A stretch of DNA of 64,000 nt. It comes from Candidatus Schekmanbacteria bacterium. GTDB taxonomy: Bacteria; CSSED10-310; JACPHN01. Made by a program: the position numbers and the translations under genes. Each line of letters opens with the position of its first letter. Within the stretch, counting starts at the first letter, position 1. Below the pieces are notes generated by a model. The model was not told where the DNA came from. It saw only the letters and a list, made by a program, of their open reading frames with translations, and made no database searches. Of this stretch, positions 34,563 to 44,492 are shown piece after piece. The DNA is taken from positions 1 through 64,000 of the forward strand of contig JACPHN010000034.1 of NCBI GenBank assembly GCA_016188575.1, in the 5' to 3' direction.

Positions 34563-36398
34563 TCATAGACCCAGGACCTTCGGCAGCCGCACCGTCTCGC
34601 CAGGCGCCGGAGGCACCATGACGGAATCGGTCCCGCCACGAGATGCCACGAAGAGCATCCGCGGGTCCCGCAGCGGTAGATCAAACCTCACCCGATAGCG
34701 ATCGACTAGGCGATTTTCGTTCCAGCTCGTGATTTCGAACGAGGCCCCATAGACGGCTATCCGCTCGCCGATCGGTAGTGGGTTGTCGGCGCCCCGCAGC
34801 AGCGTATCGGCCGGGCTGGACTGCATGCCGGCGGCAACTTCGATCTCCAGAGTCTGCTCGTCCACCGCGGTCACCTCGAGATCGTACAGCGCCGAAGCGA
34901 CCAGAATGGTGCTGCGCGGCATCGGCTGTGCCGTGACGGCGCGAATGAAGTGTACATAGCCAACGCACAAATCGCTGCTGTTCAGAAATACCACCGTTTT
35001 CTCGCGAATGGAGCCATCTGCGGGAACGCTTGCCGCGCAACTCTCCACCATGAGCTCGCCAAGCGGGCGGATCGCGTAGACCTGCACGGGAAGCGCCATC
35101 GGAGCAAAGAGCAAGTGCAGCGCCACAAGCGCCATTGCAAACCGGCCACCGAGACGGGTTCGCGGCGACAGCACGCCGGAGATCATCATGCGCGATCGCA
35201 GGAAGGCCGCCGCCGAGACGACGATGACCTCGGCAACCAACGCGGAGCCCCCGAGAGATACGAACGTCAGGAGCCGGGGCGCGGGCATGGTCGCTGCTAT
35301 CGGTAGCGTCGCGATCATCATCCCACATGCCCAAAACCGCGCAGTCACGGAATTCCGGAGAGAACGAAAAAAGGCCCGACCCACCAGCGCCAGTGCTACG
35401 GTCAACCCCACTGCCACCGGGATCGCCGCGGTTCCCGGCAGGAAGCCCACCAGGATCGAAGGGAAGCTGATGAGCTGATCGGCAAGCAGCGCTGGAATCC
35501 GTTCAAAAAGCCGCAGCGAGTAGCGCAGCGGTTCCACGGCCGGGTCCACGTACAGACCGGAACCGGAGGTGCCGTAGCCGAGCGCGCCATACAGGATCCG
35601 CCAACCCGCGACGACGATGGAGTATGGCACCAGGCACGCCAGGCGCCGCGCGAGGGAGCCCGAATCCAAGAACATGGCGTGCGCGAACAGATACGCAGTG
35701 ATGCCGATCGTCGCCTCTCCCGCCAGTAACCCGATAAACAGCAGGGCAGGCGCGAGGACCGCCCCCACCTTCCATGCGCTCCGCCGCCACCGGTCATGAG
35801 CGAGAAGAACCATGATGCCAAACGCGCCGCTGATCAGAGCGTTGCGGTTGGCAACCCAGCCGATCGGCCAGCCCTTGGCCTCGTCGAGCGCATAGATCAC
35901 GGCGGCCACGACCGCGACGCCCGGAGCTCCGCAGGCTTCGCCGGTCCCGAACACACGTCGATAGCAGATCGACGCGAGCAGCGCCAGAGCCACGGCCCAG
36001 AGGAGCGAATGGGCGTGCGCCCACACCGCCGAGCCCGGAGCCACCGCATGGTCGGCGACATGCGTCAAAGCGCTAACCGGACGCCACAGGTTCGCGCGCA
36101 GGTCCAGCGGCATCCACCACGGCACGATTCCCGCCGAGCGCAGCGCTTCCGAGCGCCGGCTGTCACCGTCGAGAAACGAAAAAAAGCTGGAGAGCGGCGG
36201 TCGCCGCCCCGAGATTGGTTCCTTTCCAAGCAGAATCGACTGGTGCAAATAGTCGTCGACGCGGAACCCTACGCCGAAGGCCGGCAACGCCAGCACCACT
36301 ACCGCCAGCGCCAGGGCGCCGTGGAATCTCTTTCCGTGAGCGACCGCGCTCAGCGCGCCGACCCCGCGAAACAGAGACGACCGCAGGACTGCCGTCAT
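34563..36398 (-). CDS. Polytopic membrane protein, glycosyltransferase-39-like topology
   Basis: A ~611-residue protein. An N-terminal segment and about ten hydrophobic helices (ALALAVVVLALPAFGVGF, SLLWAVALALLASICY, GVAVVAAVIYAL, and so on) occupy residues ~20-440, followed by a ~170-residue soluble domain. After the first helix comes FRVDDYLHQSILLG; a D-D pair at this position is where lipid-sugar glycosyltransferases of the GT-C type have their catalytic acid. That similarity is by layout only. The ATG at 36398 overlaps the stop of the giant PFOR-like gene upstream (ATGA), so it is translated as the last gene of the korAB operon, an unexpected neighbour. Function unknown. Confidence 0.6.
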   Translation of the reverse strand: MTAVLRSSLFRGVGALSAVAHGKRFHGALALAVVVLALPAFGVGFRVDDYLHQSILLGKEPISGRRPPLSSFFSFLDGDSRRSEALRSAGIVPWWMPLDLRANLWRPVSALTHVADHAVAPGSAVWAHAHSLLWAVALALLASICYRRVFGTGEACGAPGVAVVAAVIYALDEAKGWPIGWVANRNALISGAFGIMVLLAHDRWRRSAWKVGAVLAPALLFIGLLAGEATIGITAYLFAHAMFLDSGSLARRLACLVPYSIVVAGWRILYGALGYGTSGSGLYVDPAVEPLRYSLRLFERIPALLADQLISFPSILVGFLPGTAAIPVAVGLTVALALVGRAFFRSLRNSVTARFWACGMMIATLPIAATMPAPRLLTFVSLGGSALVAEVIVVSAAAFLRSRMMISGVLSPRTRLGGRFAMALVALHLLFAPMALPVQVYAIRPLGELMVESCAASVPADGSIREKTVVFLNSSDLCVGYVHFIRAVTAQPMPRSTILVASALYDLEVTAVDEQTLEIEVAAGMQSSPADTLLRGADNPLPIGERIAVYGASFEITSWNENRLVDRYRVRFDLPLRDPRMLFVASRGGTDSVMVPPAPGETVRLPKVLGL

Positions 36399-39300
36399 CC
36401 CGACGCGTCTCCGCCGCCAGTCGGAGCCCCTGAAGGCGATGGGACCTTTCCCGCCATAAGCATGAGGCGGTCGCGAATTTGACGCGTAATCGCCGCCTGT
36501 TGCTCCGCCTCGAGAGTCGCGAGCTTCTGTTCCCACGCTGCCTTTTCACGTTCCAGCTCGGCGCGAAACTCCGCTTCCGCTTCCGCGCGGGCCGCTTCGC
36601 GCAGGCTTGCGAGCCACGGCGTTGCAACGGCGCCGGAGAGCTCTTGGAGCGCGCGCCAGGCATCCAGGCACTCGGCGCACCAGCGAGCCAGATCCGGCGA
36701 CAGCTCGGCGGTCTGGCCGTCCGGGAGGGTCACCGCGGGCATCTTCTCGGTGCGCGCGAACCAGGGCAGGCGCAGCCACTCTTCAGCCGGCATGCGCCGC
36801 TCGCCAGCCGGCGCCGCTGCCGTCCGCAACTCCGAACGCAACGACTCGGCCTGAAGCACCCAATCCAGCGGCGTCACGGTGCGGTTCTGGTTGTCCGTGG
36901 CGAAGTCGCGATCCGGAGCGGCGTTGCCCGCCAGGGTGCAGCGCGAGCCGAACGCACCAGGTTTGCGGGGGTCGTATTCGAACAGGGGGTGAACTCGGCA
37001 GGATGTCGCCAGCCGTGCGCGGCCGAGCAACTCGGCGGTGGGAAAACCATGCCGCGCCGGGCTCGGCGCGTGCAGGTGAATCAGCGCCGGACCCGGAAAC
37101 GCGAGCGCACTGGATACACCCTCGAAAAGGTGGTCGGGGGCACCCGGAGAGCTGGCGATGACGTGAGCATGACGCAGCGCCGCAGCGCGCAGATCCAGGG
37201 CCGCGGCACTCCCCGCGGCGGAGAGGCCGCCATCGAGAAGAACGAGCTTGATGGGCAGCTCGGACGCCAGCAGGGAGAGCAGGTTCGCGAGCTCGGCACC
37301 AGTCGTGGAATCCACGTGCGCAACCGCCAGCAGCGGCGTTGCGTTGCTCAGCAGCTCGCCTCCGAGCTCCCGCCATGGGAGAGCCTTGAGCTCACCGTCC
37401 CTGGCCAAACTGTCCGGCCCGAGACGATCCGCCGCCGCCGCGGCGCGCTGGACGAGCCGCACGTGAGCGGCGTCGCCTTGCAGCAGTCCTTCCGCGATTC
37501 CCAGCGCCTCGGCGGCGGCCGCCGGGGTCGCCGCGAAATGCGCCGGTACCTGGAACGGGTTATACGGAAACACAAACCGCCAGGCACCCAATGGGCCGAG
37601 CACAGCCACGGCATAGCGGGCGCGGCCCAGTCCCGACGGCCCGCTGGCAATTGCGGCATGGCCCGCCTCGAGCTCCTGAATCAACGACACGAGCAACCGC
37701 AGATTGCGCGTATCGACCTGCGCCATCTTCCCGGCATCGTCCAGTCTTCCCAGGATCCCGGACAGCGACGTCCGGCGGCCGCTCGCGCCGTCCAGTACGC
37801 TGTCCAGAGCGGCGATATCTTCCGCCGGAAGCGCCTGGATCATGAGCTCGCGAAGTTTCTTTCTGAGCTGGGCGGAGGATTCGAGGAGCTCCGCGCTCTG
37901 AAACCGGCGGCGCTGCTGAAGCCGATACTCGGTCACGGCGATGACGTGCCGCAGCGCGAGACGGGCGCCGGACCCGGCCTCGGCACCATCACCGCTGGGC
38001 AGGGCGAGCTGACAATGCCTGGACAGCAGGATTCCGGCCATTTTCCCGACTTTTTCGGAGCTCGTGGCCGCCTCGATCGCCGCCCCGCTGGTGTCCGGCA
38101 CCTGCTCCCACGCTATCCACCCCGTCCACGCAGTGGTCTCACGGGCTGCCGATCGCGGTTCGCTCGCGAGCGCCCCGTCCGTGCATTCGTCGATGCATAC
38201 GCCGCAGCTCTGGCAGGCTTGGGGGTTGAGCGCCAGCAGTAGGAGCTCGGCGCCGCCCGTTTTCTCGCGCCGAGGAGTGTGAAAGAAGCGTTCTGTCGCG
38301 ATGGCCGGGAGCGCGCCCAACCCTGCCACGACCCTCTCGAATGATTCCGCGAGCAAATTTCGTTCTGCTTCGCTCTGTCCCATCTTCTGGGCCGTCCACG
38401 CGAACGCATCCCGGAACAGCTCGGGCTCGGCCACCCTGGCTGCCGTCTTGGCCAGCTCGCTTTCCGCTCGCCCCGCGACCTGCTTGAGCATGCGCCGCAG
38501 CTTTCCCTCCGCCTCTCCGAGCGGCCCGCACCGGTCCATGGCGCTGACCAGCACGGCTTCTACCGGGAGCATCGCCGCCGCCCACGCCGCGTCAGGGCAG
38601 TCGCGCCAGCACGCGCCGCATCCCGAGCACTTCTGCGGATCCAGTATCGGTAGGGTCGTCGCCTCGCTGCCGCCGCGTGGCCAGAAGGTCGACGTGCTCG
38701 GTGGCGACACGCCGAGCGCGAGGCGAGGCTCGGGAACCGCCATCGTCGGGTCGCCGGTCTGCGCGGGTTCGACGACCTCTCCCCAGAACGCGGCCACGTT
38801 GTCATACTGGCGCCCCGGGCGCCCCAGCCGGCGCAGCGCCATTGGCAGCGGCGTTACCGTCTTCCGGTCCGCGCTCGTCTCGCCGGCCGCCGTCCCCGCG
38901 TCCACCGTCCCCGCGTCCGCCGTCCCCGCGTCCGCCGTCCCCGCGACCACCGTCCCCGCGTCCGCCCCTGGCGCGGGCGCGACTTCAACGACCGGCCCCT
39001 TGGGTGCGTCGTCGGTCAGCCGGGCATACCCGGCGGCGAGATCCTCGAGGAGCACCTTCCGCTTGGGGAAAGAAGTCGCCACGCCGGGCGAGCTGATGGC
39101 TGGAAACAGACGTTCCGCGGTGCGCCCTCCGGCGATTTCGTTCAGGACGCGGGCAAGCTCCTCGGTCGATGGTGCCGCGGCCGCATGCGCCGGGATCTCC
39201 ACCAGCGCCACCGGTCGTCCGCGTAGCGCGCCGCGCACCGCCTGCAGGAGGTTGGCGTCACCCACCACGGCCACGCTGCGCGCGTGCTGCAAGGCCATGG

Positions 39301-40345
39301 CGACCTGGCGCGCTGGAAACGGCTCGCACCACTGAATACCCAGCACCCCGAAGGCGACGGCGTGGGCAGCGAACAATTGCTGTGCAGCGCCTTCGAGGCG
39401 CTCCGCGAGTGTTCCCGGAACGACGGCGACGGGTGCTGCGACGTCCAGCCGATAGGCGCTGAGGGGTGCGACAGACCGCCCGGTAAGCTGCGCGTACTCG
39501 TCATTCGCCTGATGCAGCGCTTCTCGCACGTAGTCATCTACGAAGATGCGGCGGCCGGCCAAGACGGCGGCGAGGTCCTTGCTCTGCCAGCTCATGCCGG
39601 TGGCGATGGGCCGGTCGAGGTCGATCCACGCCGGCACTCTTCTGCGCGTGTCGCCGAAAAGCAGCCGTTGAGCCGGCGTCGCTGGCACCATGTCGCTGTC
39701 CGGGGCACCGAGGTACCGGCGCAGGACGTCGGACAGCGGGATCTCAAGGCCTTCCCGAGCCCCATTCATCTGCGCCGCGTCGACGGCCACGACGCCGGGC
39801 ACGAGCGCCAGCTCGGCAGCGCGGTGCGCGATGGCGCTGAGGTCCGCAACTTGCTGCGCGTTTCGGGGAGCGAGGCGAAAACCGCTCGCGATCGTGAACA
39901 GGGCGCTCCGATCCAGCGCCCAGGTGTCGGCGACGTAGGCGACAAACGGAATACCGCGCGTCGCCAATTCGTGAAACTCCGCGGCCAGCGCCGCGACGCG
40001 CTCTCCCGACAGGAAGGCAGCGCTTCGACCGCCGGTCATGGCCAGCCCCGCCGCAGCCCCGAGCGCCGCGCCGCTGTCCCCATAGACGTGCGCTCCCGGT
40101 GGGCGCCCGAAAAGGTTACCCGGGACGTGTCGCGGGTCGACGCTCCAGACCGCTTCCTGCGGGCGCTGCTCGTGACAGTCCAGAAAGATTCCATCACAAA
40201 CGTGCGCCGCCACCGCAACCGCGATCTCTGCCCCGCTCGCGGTCACGCTCGGCCCGCTTGCCCCTGCCGCCACGAGCTCCTGCCGCCCCGTGCCTCGGCC
40301 CACACGCCACAACCATTCCACCGCAGATCTTGCCCAGCTTGCCAT
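36395..40345 (-). CDS. Giant PFOR-like Fe-S protein 1
   Basis: A 1,316-residue protein related in pieces to pyruvate:ferredoxin oxidoreductase. The N-terminal ~450 residues resemble the PFOR alpha/pyrimidine-binding region (GDSGAALGAAAGLAMTGGRSAAFLSGERV). A linker with five 15-base repeats (residues ~460-485) follows. Next come two cluster motifs, CSGCGACWRDCP (~570) and CQSCGVCIDEC (~705), the second lacking the usual Pro. The C-terminal half has a TPP-domain-like module (GPLGAWRFVFPYNPFQVPAHF; HPLFEYDPRKPGAFGSRC). It ends in a predicted coiled coil (AEAEAEFRAELEREKAAWEQ). The canonical GDG-N TPP-binding motif was not found, so catalysis is doubtful. The ATG at 40345 follows GGAGAGG; it lies 34 bases after giant protein 2. 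Confidence 0.7.
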   Translation of the reverse strand: MASWARSAVEWLWRVGRGTGRQELVAAGASGPSVTASGAEIAVAVAAHVCDGIFLDCHEQRPQEAVWSVDPRHVPGNLFGRPPGAHVYGDSGAALGAAAGLAMTGGRSAAFLSGERVAALAAEFHELATRGIPFVAYVADTWALDRSALFTIASGFRLAPRNAQQVADLSAIAHRAAELALVPGVVAVDAAQMNGAREGLEIPLSDVLRRYLGAPDSDMVPATPAQRLLFGDTRRRVPAWIDLDRPIATGMSWQSKDLAAVLAGRRIFVDDYVREALHQANDEYAQLTGRSVAPLSAYRLDVAAPVAVVPGTLAERLEGAAQQLFAAHAVAFGVLGIQWCEPFPARQVAMALQHARSVAVVGDANLLQAVRGALRGRPVALVEIPAHAAAAPSTEELARVLNEIAGGRTAERLFPAISSPGVATSFPKRKVLLEDLAAGYARLTDDAPKGPVVEVAPAPGADAGTVVAGTADAGTADAGTVDAGTAAGETSADRKTVTPLPMALRRLGRPGRQYDNVAAFWGEVVEPAQTGDPTMAVPEPRLALGVSPPSTSTFWPRGGSEATTLPILDPQKCSGCGACWRDCPDAAWAAAMLPVEAVLVSAMDRCGPLGEAEGKLRRMLKQVAGRAESELAKTAARVAEPELFRDAFAWTAQKMGQSEAERNLLAESFERVVAGLGALPAIATERFFHTPRREKTGGAELLLLALNPQACQSCGVCIDECTDGALASEPRSAARETTAWTGWIAWEQVPDTSGAAIEAATSSEKVGKMAGILLSRHCQLALPSGDGAEAGSGARLALRHVIAVTEYRLQQRRRFQSAELLESSAQLRKKLRELMIQALPAEDIAALDSVLDGASGRRTSLSGILGRLDDAGKMAQVDTRNLRLLVSLIQELEAGHAAIASGPSGLGRARYAVAVLGPLGAWRFVFPYNPFQVPAHFAATPAAAAEALGIAEGLLQGDAAHVRLVQRAAAAADRLGPDSLARDGELKALPWRELGGELLSNATPLLAVAHVDSTTGAELANLLSLLASELPIKLVLLDGGLSAAGSAAALDLRAAALRHAHVIASSPGAPDHLFEGVSSALAFPGPALIHLHAPSPARHGFPTAELLGRARLATSCRVHPLFEYDPRKPGAFGSRCTLAGNAAPDRDFATDNQNRTVTPLDWVLQAESLRSELRTAAAPAGERRMPAEEWLRLPWFARTEKMPAVTLPDGQTAELSPDLARWCAECLDAWRALQELSGAVATPWLASLREAARAEAEAEFRAELEREKAAWEQKLATLEAEQQAAITRQIRDRLMLMAGKVPSPSGAPTGGGDASG
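38891..38965 (-). repeat. Five tandem 15-base repeats inside a gene
   Basis: Five consecutive units of CGTCCCCGCGTCCRC (with CGACCAC in the fourth) encode alternating Ala-Gly-Thr-x-Asp pentapeptides in the linker of giant protein 1. Unit length is a multiple of three, so copy-number change lengthens the linker without a frameshift. A length-variable locus is expected. Confidence 0.85.
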
Positions 40346-40379
40346 GGCCTCTCCGCTTCTCTTTTCCGCTTTTCGCGCC

Positions 40380-43300
40380 TCAGTTGAGGACCGCCGCCCG
40401 GGCCAGCAACTCCGGCGATACCTGCGCCGCACCCTGCGGCTTTCCGGGGTGAATGCACCGCGCCGGGCACTTCTCGGCGGCTTCGACGAGCTGCGCGAAA
40501 GTCCCCGCGCTCGTGTCCGCCAGATAGGCCTGCCTGTTGTCGTTGTATTTGAACATCAGCGGGTTGAGCTTCACGCAGTCGTTGCAGCTCGAGCAGAGCG
40601 CCGACTCGATGTAGGGTTGATCGAAAGACAGCTCCGACTCGGGCTCGGGCTCGGGAGCTGCCGTGACGGCGACGGCCGCCTCGGGTGCCGGCGCTTGCGG
40701 TTGCAGCTCCGCCGCGGGCCGAATGCTCACCGCAGGCGGCGCGAAGCTCACTGCCGGCCCCGCGCCGCCAAACAACGGCTCGGATGAGTCGAGGAGCACC
40801 GCGACCATGCGCTCGACGGCCTCGGTGATCGCGGCCTCCTTGACTGCGGCGACCTCCGCCTCGTGTGCGGCCAGTAGCCGGCGCCGCTCGCTCTCCGCCT
40901 CCGCCGTCACGACCTCCTTGGTCGCTGCTGCTGCCCGCTGGGCGTGGACGTTCTGGTAGCCGCCCAGCTCCTGCAAGAGGCGCCAGGTTCGCATGCGGTC
41001 CCGCGTCTTGTATGCAAGGGTCCAACGCACAATCGCCCGTTGCAACTGTTGCCGCTCGTCGACGACCCAGATGAAGGGAATCGTCGCGGCCCTGGACTCT
41101 TCCGTAGCGGCGACAAAATCGGCAAGCGGAACCTGCTTGTCGCTCCACGCGGCGCGCGGGATGACCCAGAAGGCGTCACGGTGGCGCGGCGACAGGGCGA
41201 CGGCGTCCGCGAAGGTGAAGGCGACCTCGAGCGTCGCTTCCTGCCCGTCGCCATCGAGATAGCTCAGGGTTTTTCGTGGCCAGAGCAGCTCGGGGTCGGG
41301 GTTCTCCGCCAGATCGAAACGCGTCGCCCAGCTTTCCCCTTTGGCCGGGTCGTAGACGAAACTGGGCAGCGCGCGGGCATGGTGGCCGGCGGCGACGAGC
41401 ACCTGCGGGTGCCCGGCCTCATCCCAGGCGGGCTCGCCGATGAGCGCGGCGGCCGGTCCGGAGGACACCACCAGTTGCAGCAGGCCACGCAGCAGGTGAC
41501 CCGGAGTCGCCAGATTGCTCTGCACGATAAACGCTTCGCGGTGCGCGACGGCCGTGAATCCCAGGCCGGCGTGATGAGCTGGAGCCGCCGCGCTGCCGCC
41601 GTCGTTGGCCGTCATGGACTGCGTGAGCAACACATGAATTGGGCGTCCGGAGCGCAACAGCGACGACAAAGACGACAACGATTCCGTGGCGTCGCTCTCC
41701 GCCTGCTCGACCACGACCACCGGTGGCACCAGCAGCAGCTCGTCGGGCGAGCACGTCTCGTAGCGGAACGGCGGCAGGGGCGCGGGGCCAGCATCGAGGT
41801 CTAGGGTTCCCGCCGCCACTTTTCGGCCGAACCGCAAGGCGCGGAACAGGTCGGAGAGGTGAGCGACCCAGCCGTCGTAGACGCCGATCGCGGCGCCGAA
41901 CGGATCGGCGTGCTCGAGCATGGCGTTCGCTGGCAGGCGAACGGCGCGAGACAGGTTGCCGGAATGGACCAGCACGCAGTCTGGAATGTCGCTCTCGAAC
42001 CTGGCGAGGAAGGATTGAATCGTGTCGTAGCTCCAGCTGACCATTTCCCGCAGGCGTTCGGGCATACGCCGGGAACCGCGCTTGCGCGGCAGCGTCGAGG
42101 AGAGTGCGGCGGGGTCGAAAAGCAGGCCGCCTCCGCCCAACCCGTCGGCCACTGCCGCGGGGGACAAGGCTTCGGGATCCAGAGCGCGATCGACGCTGAG
42201 CAGCCGATCGAGCGCATGCTCGATCTGGCAGGCATCGCTGATGACCCGCGCCACCGCTTCGCGGCGCACGGCATTGAGCGCCGCGCTGTAAAACGCCTCC
42301 ACCGTGTAGGCGTCCAGGCCAACGAGGCATCCCTGCGCCGGGAGCTGAGCGCGCACGGCCGCGAGGCCCTCGCGAACGAGCTGCGAGCCGCGCTCACTCA
42401 CGTCGATGGCCGCGGTAAAGGCCTGGCATCCCCGATCGAAGGCTACGGTCACGTCCACGGGATCCGGCGACTCGCGCTCGGCAAGGGTGCGGGCGATGGC
42501 GGCGAGCAACCGCGCGCGGTGGAGCTGCAGGAAGGATAGATCGTGACCCGCCGACGAGGCGGCGGCGATTGCGGTTTCGAGGAGCGCCGCGAGAGGCTGC
42601 GGCGCGACCTCCGCGGCGGCCTTCGCAGCGGCTCCGACCGCCGGCAAGAAGTAGGGGTACGATGCGTGGGCGTCCTGGTCTCCGCACAGCGCCATGGCCA
42701 CCGCGGGAATGATCGGCCGCGGCGTAAACGCTTCGGGCTTGGCGGGAACGGCTGTCCCTGAGCTGTAGAAGCGGCGCACGTGCAACTCCCAGTCGACCGC
42801 GGAGCCGTTCTCGTCGCCGGCGGGTGCCGGCAGCGTGACGCACGGCTCGCGCTCGGCTCCCGCCGTTCCCGCCGCCCTTGAGGACGGTGGTTCGGCGGCC
42901 ATCACGTCTGCAGTGATCGCCACGGCGGCGGCGCGGCCCGCATCGACGAAGCGCTGCAGCGCGTCACCGCCGGCGCCGCCGGTAGCGGCGTCCGGCGCCC
43001 CCAATGCGCCCTCGACGACGGGCATCGCCGCGCCGTGGGAGAGTGCCCGGAGCGCTTCTTCGCCGCTCGCGATCGCGTCTGCGCGCGCCTCAGTGGGCAA
43101 CCAGCGTACCTCGGCGGCGCGCGCCCGGAGGGCGGCTCGCTGCGCCGCGTCGAGCTCATGCCAGGCCTGCTCGGCCGACTGCTGCTCGCCGAGCAGCAGC
43201 ACGGTGCCACCGGAGCGAAGCCGGGCCAGCAAGCTCGCCGGGAGCGCTCGCTGGTGGGTCGCAACCAGCAGGTCCAGCTCGGCCGGTTCCGCCCTGCCGG

Positions 43301-44483
43301 GCGCGGACTCGGAAGTCACAAACGGCGAAAATCCTGCCCGCAAACCGAGGATGCTGGCGCCACGGGCGGCGTTGCTGGGGTAGAAGAGCTGCGCTCGGCG
43401 GCGGTGATGAATGCGCGCAGCGAGTCCCGAGAGCCACGCCTCGGCGGCGGCGCCGCCAGGAGCGAAGCCGACCACGAACTGGCGCGCCTCACTGGCGCTC
43501 GCGGGCGCGATCGCCGCGGGGTCGAGCCCCACCAGCGCGGCTACCTTCCGCGCCGCCGTTACCGCCGGCGAATCCGCCCCCCCGGCGCAGGACAGCGCAT
43601 GGACGCTGCGCTCTTCGCCGGCACGTCCCGCCACCGCGGCAGCGGCGCCATCCAGGACTTCATCGTGTGCGGCCCCATCGCTGCGGTAGGAGAAAATCGC
43701 CACCGTTGTGGCGCCCAGTGCGGCCGCGCGGACCGCCGCACGCGGAAACGGCCGCAGCAGGCTCAGACAAACCGCGCCCGCGGCACAGCCGCCGGCGCGC
43801 AGCAGATCTACGGCCACGCGCATGCTTGCGGCACCTCCCGCGCGCGACACGAGCAACACCGAAGCGTCCTCGGTGCGATACGCCGACACCGCGTCCACCG
43901 CCCGCCCCGTCCACCGCGAAACGTCGCTGAACGAGCGATTGGCCAGCGCGACGAGATCCAGTGCCACTCCGTCGAGGATCTTGTCGCTCGGTGGATGCAA
44001 CACCGCGCCCAGCCACTCCCGCACCACCGAGGACTCGGGAACCCGTGCCACGTCGGGCGCGTAGGCAAGGTGCTCGGGCAGCGAGCAGCAGCCCGGCCTG
44101 CCCGTGAGCTCCGCGAGCCGGTGTGCGACCAGGCAGTGGTCGACGGCCTCCTGGGCGTCCGCCGGCTCCAGCTCGAAATTACCCCACGTGCCGGCCGGCT
44201 TGCCACCCGGGATGACGCGGTGATGGACCCAGGGTAGCGGCCGCGGCCCCGATCGAGGCAGCAGTGCCTCCCCGCGGCGGCCGGCCGCCAGCAGCGTCGC
44301 CGCCCGCTCGTCCGCGACCGCGATGCCCTCGGCATGGGCGCCGGACGATACCGCTCCCTGCCCGCAGATTGCGCGCTCCGCTTCGTTAACCAGGTCGGCG
44401 CCGGTGCCCGCTCGCCATTGCCCTACTCCCGACCAACTTCCGCTACCCGATCCAACCATTCCCTGGGCGCCCATCTTTTCCAC
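40380..44483 (-). CDS. Giant PFOR-like Fe-S protein 2
   Basis: A 1,367-residue protein with PFOR-like parts. The N-terminal ~350 residues resemble PFOR domains I-II (VNEAERAICGQGAVSSGAHAEG; SMRVAVDLLRAGGCAAGAVCLSLLRPFPRAAVRAA). The middle has Ala-rich helical regions. A TPP-domain-like module follows (AHREAFIVQSNLATPGHLLRGLLQLV; ARALPSFVYDPAKGESW) that parallels the C-terminal module of giant protein 1. A coiled coil leads into a C-terminal single-cluster ferredoxin (~1290-1350) with CSSCNDC and CPARCIHPG. It begins nine bases after korB, so it is co-translated with korAB. It may take electrons from KorAB or act as scaffold. No intact TPP motif was seen; the enzyme role is uncertain. Confidence 0.68.
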   Translation of the reverse strand: MEKMGAQGMVGSGSGSWSGVGQWRAGTGADLVNEAERAICGQGAVSSGAHAEGIAVADERAATLLAAGRRGEALLPRSGPRPLPWVHHRVIPGGKPAGTWGNFELEPADAQEAVDHCLVAHRLAELTGRPGCCSLPEHLAYAPDVARVPESSVVREWLGAVLHPPSDKILDGVALDLVALANRSFSDVSRWTGRAVDAVSAYRTEDASVLLVSRAGGAASMRVAVDLLRAGGCAAGAVCLSLLRPFPRAAVRAAALGATTVAIFSYRSDGAAHDEVLDGAAAAVAGRAGEERSVHALSCAGGADSPAVTAARKVAALVGLDPAAIAPASASEARQFVVGFAPGGAAAEAWLSGLAARIHHRRRAQLFYPSNAARGASILGLRAGFSPFVTSESAPGRAEPAELDLLVATHQRALPASLLARLRSGGTVLLLGEQQSAEQAWHELDAAQRAALRARAAEVRWLPTEARADAIASGEEALRALSHGAAMPVVEGALGAPDAATGGAGGDALQRFVDAGRAAAVAITADVMAAEPPSSRAAGTAGAEREPCVTLPAPAGDENGSAVDWELHVRRFYSSGTAVPAKPEAFTPRPIIPAVAMALCGDQDAHASYPYFLPAVGAAAKAAAEVAPQPLAALLETAIAAASSAGHDLSFLQLHRARLLAAIARTLAERESPDPVDVTVAFDRGCQAFTAAIDVSERGSQLVREGLAAVRAQLPAQGCLVGLDAYTVEAFYSAALNAVRREAVARVISDACQIEHALDRLLSVDRALDPEALSPAAVADGLGGGGLLFDPAALSSTLPRKRGSRRMPERLREMVSWSYDTIQSFLARFESDIPDCVLVHSGNLSRAVRLPANAMLEHADPFGAAIGVYDGWVAHLSDLFRALRFGRKVAAGTLDLDAGPAPLPPFRYETCSPDELLLVPPVVVVEQAESDATESLSSLSSLLRSGRPIHVLLTQSMTANDGGSAAAPAHHAGLGFTAVAHREAFIVQSNLATPGHLLRGLLQLVVSSGPAAALIGEPAWDEAGHPQVLVAAGHHARALPSFVYDPAKGESWATRFDLAENPDPELLWPRKTLSYLDGDGQEATLEVAFTFADAVALSPRHRDAFWVIPRAAWSDKQVPLADFVAATEESRAATIPFIWVVDERQQLQRAIVRWTLAYKTRDRMRTWRLLQELGGYQNVHAQRAAAATKEVVTAEAESERRRLLAAHEAEVAAVKEAAITEAVERMVAVLLDSSEPLFGGAGPAVSFAPPAVSIRPAAELQPQAPAPEAAVAVTAAPEPEPESELSFDQPYIESALCSSCNDCVKLNPLMFKYNDNRQAYLADTSAGTFAQLVEAAEKCPARCIHPGKPQGAAQVSPELLARAAVLN

Positions 44484-44492
44484 TGCTTCCCG

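Noticed and set aside
38301-40387. Several 300+ codon plus-strand frames opposite giant protein 1
   Set aside because: They are antisense frames over Fe-S motifs and the ordered repeat linker; no independent signal.
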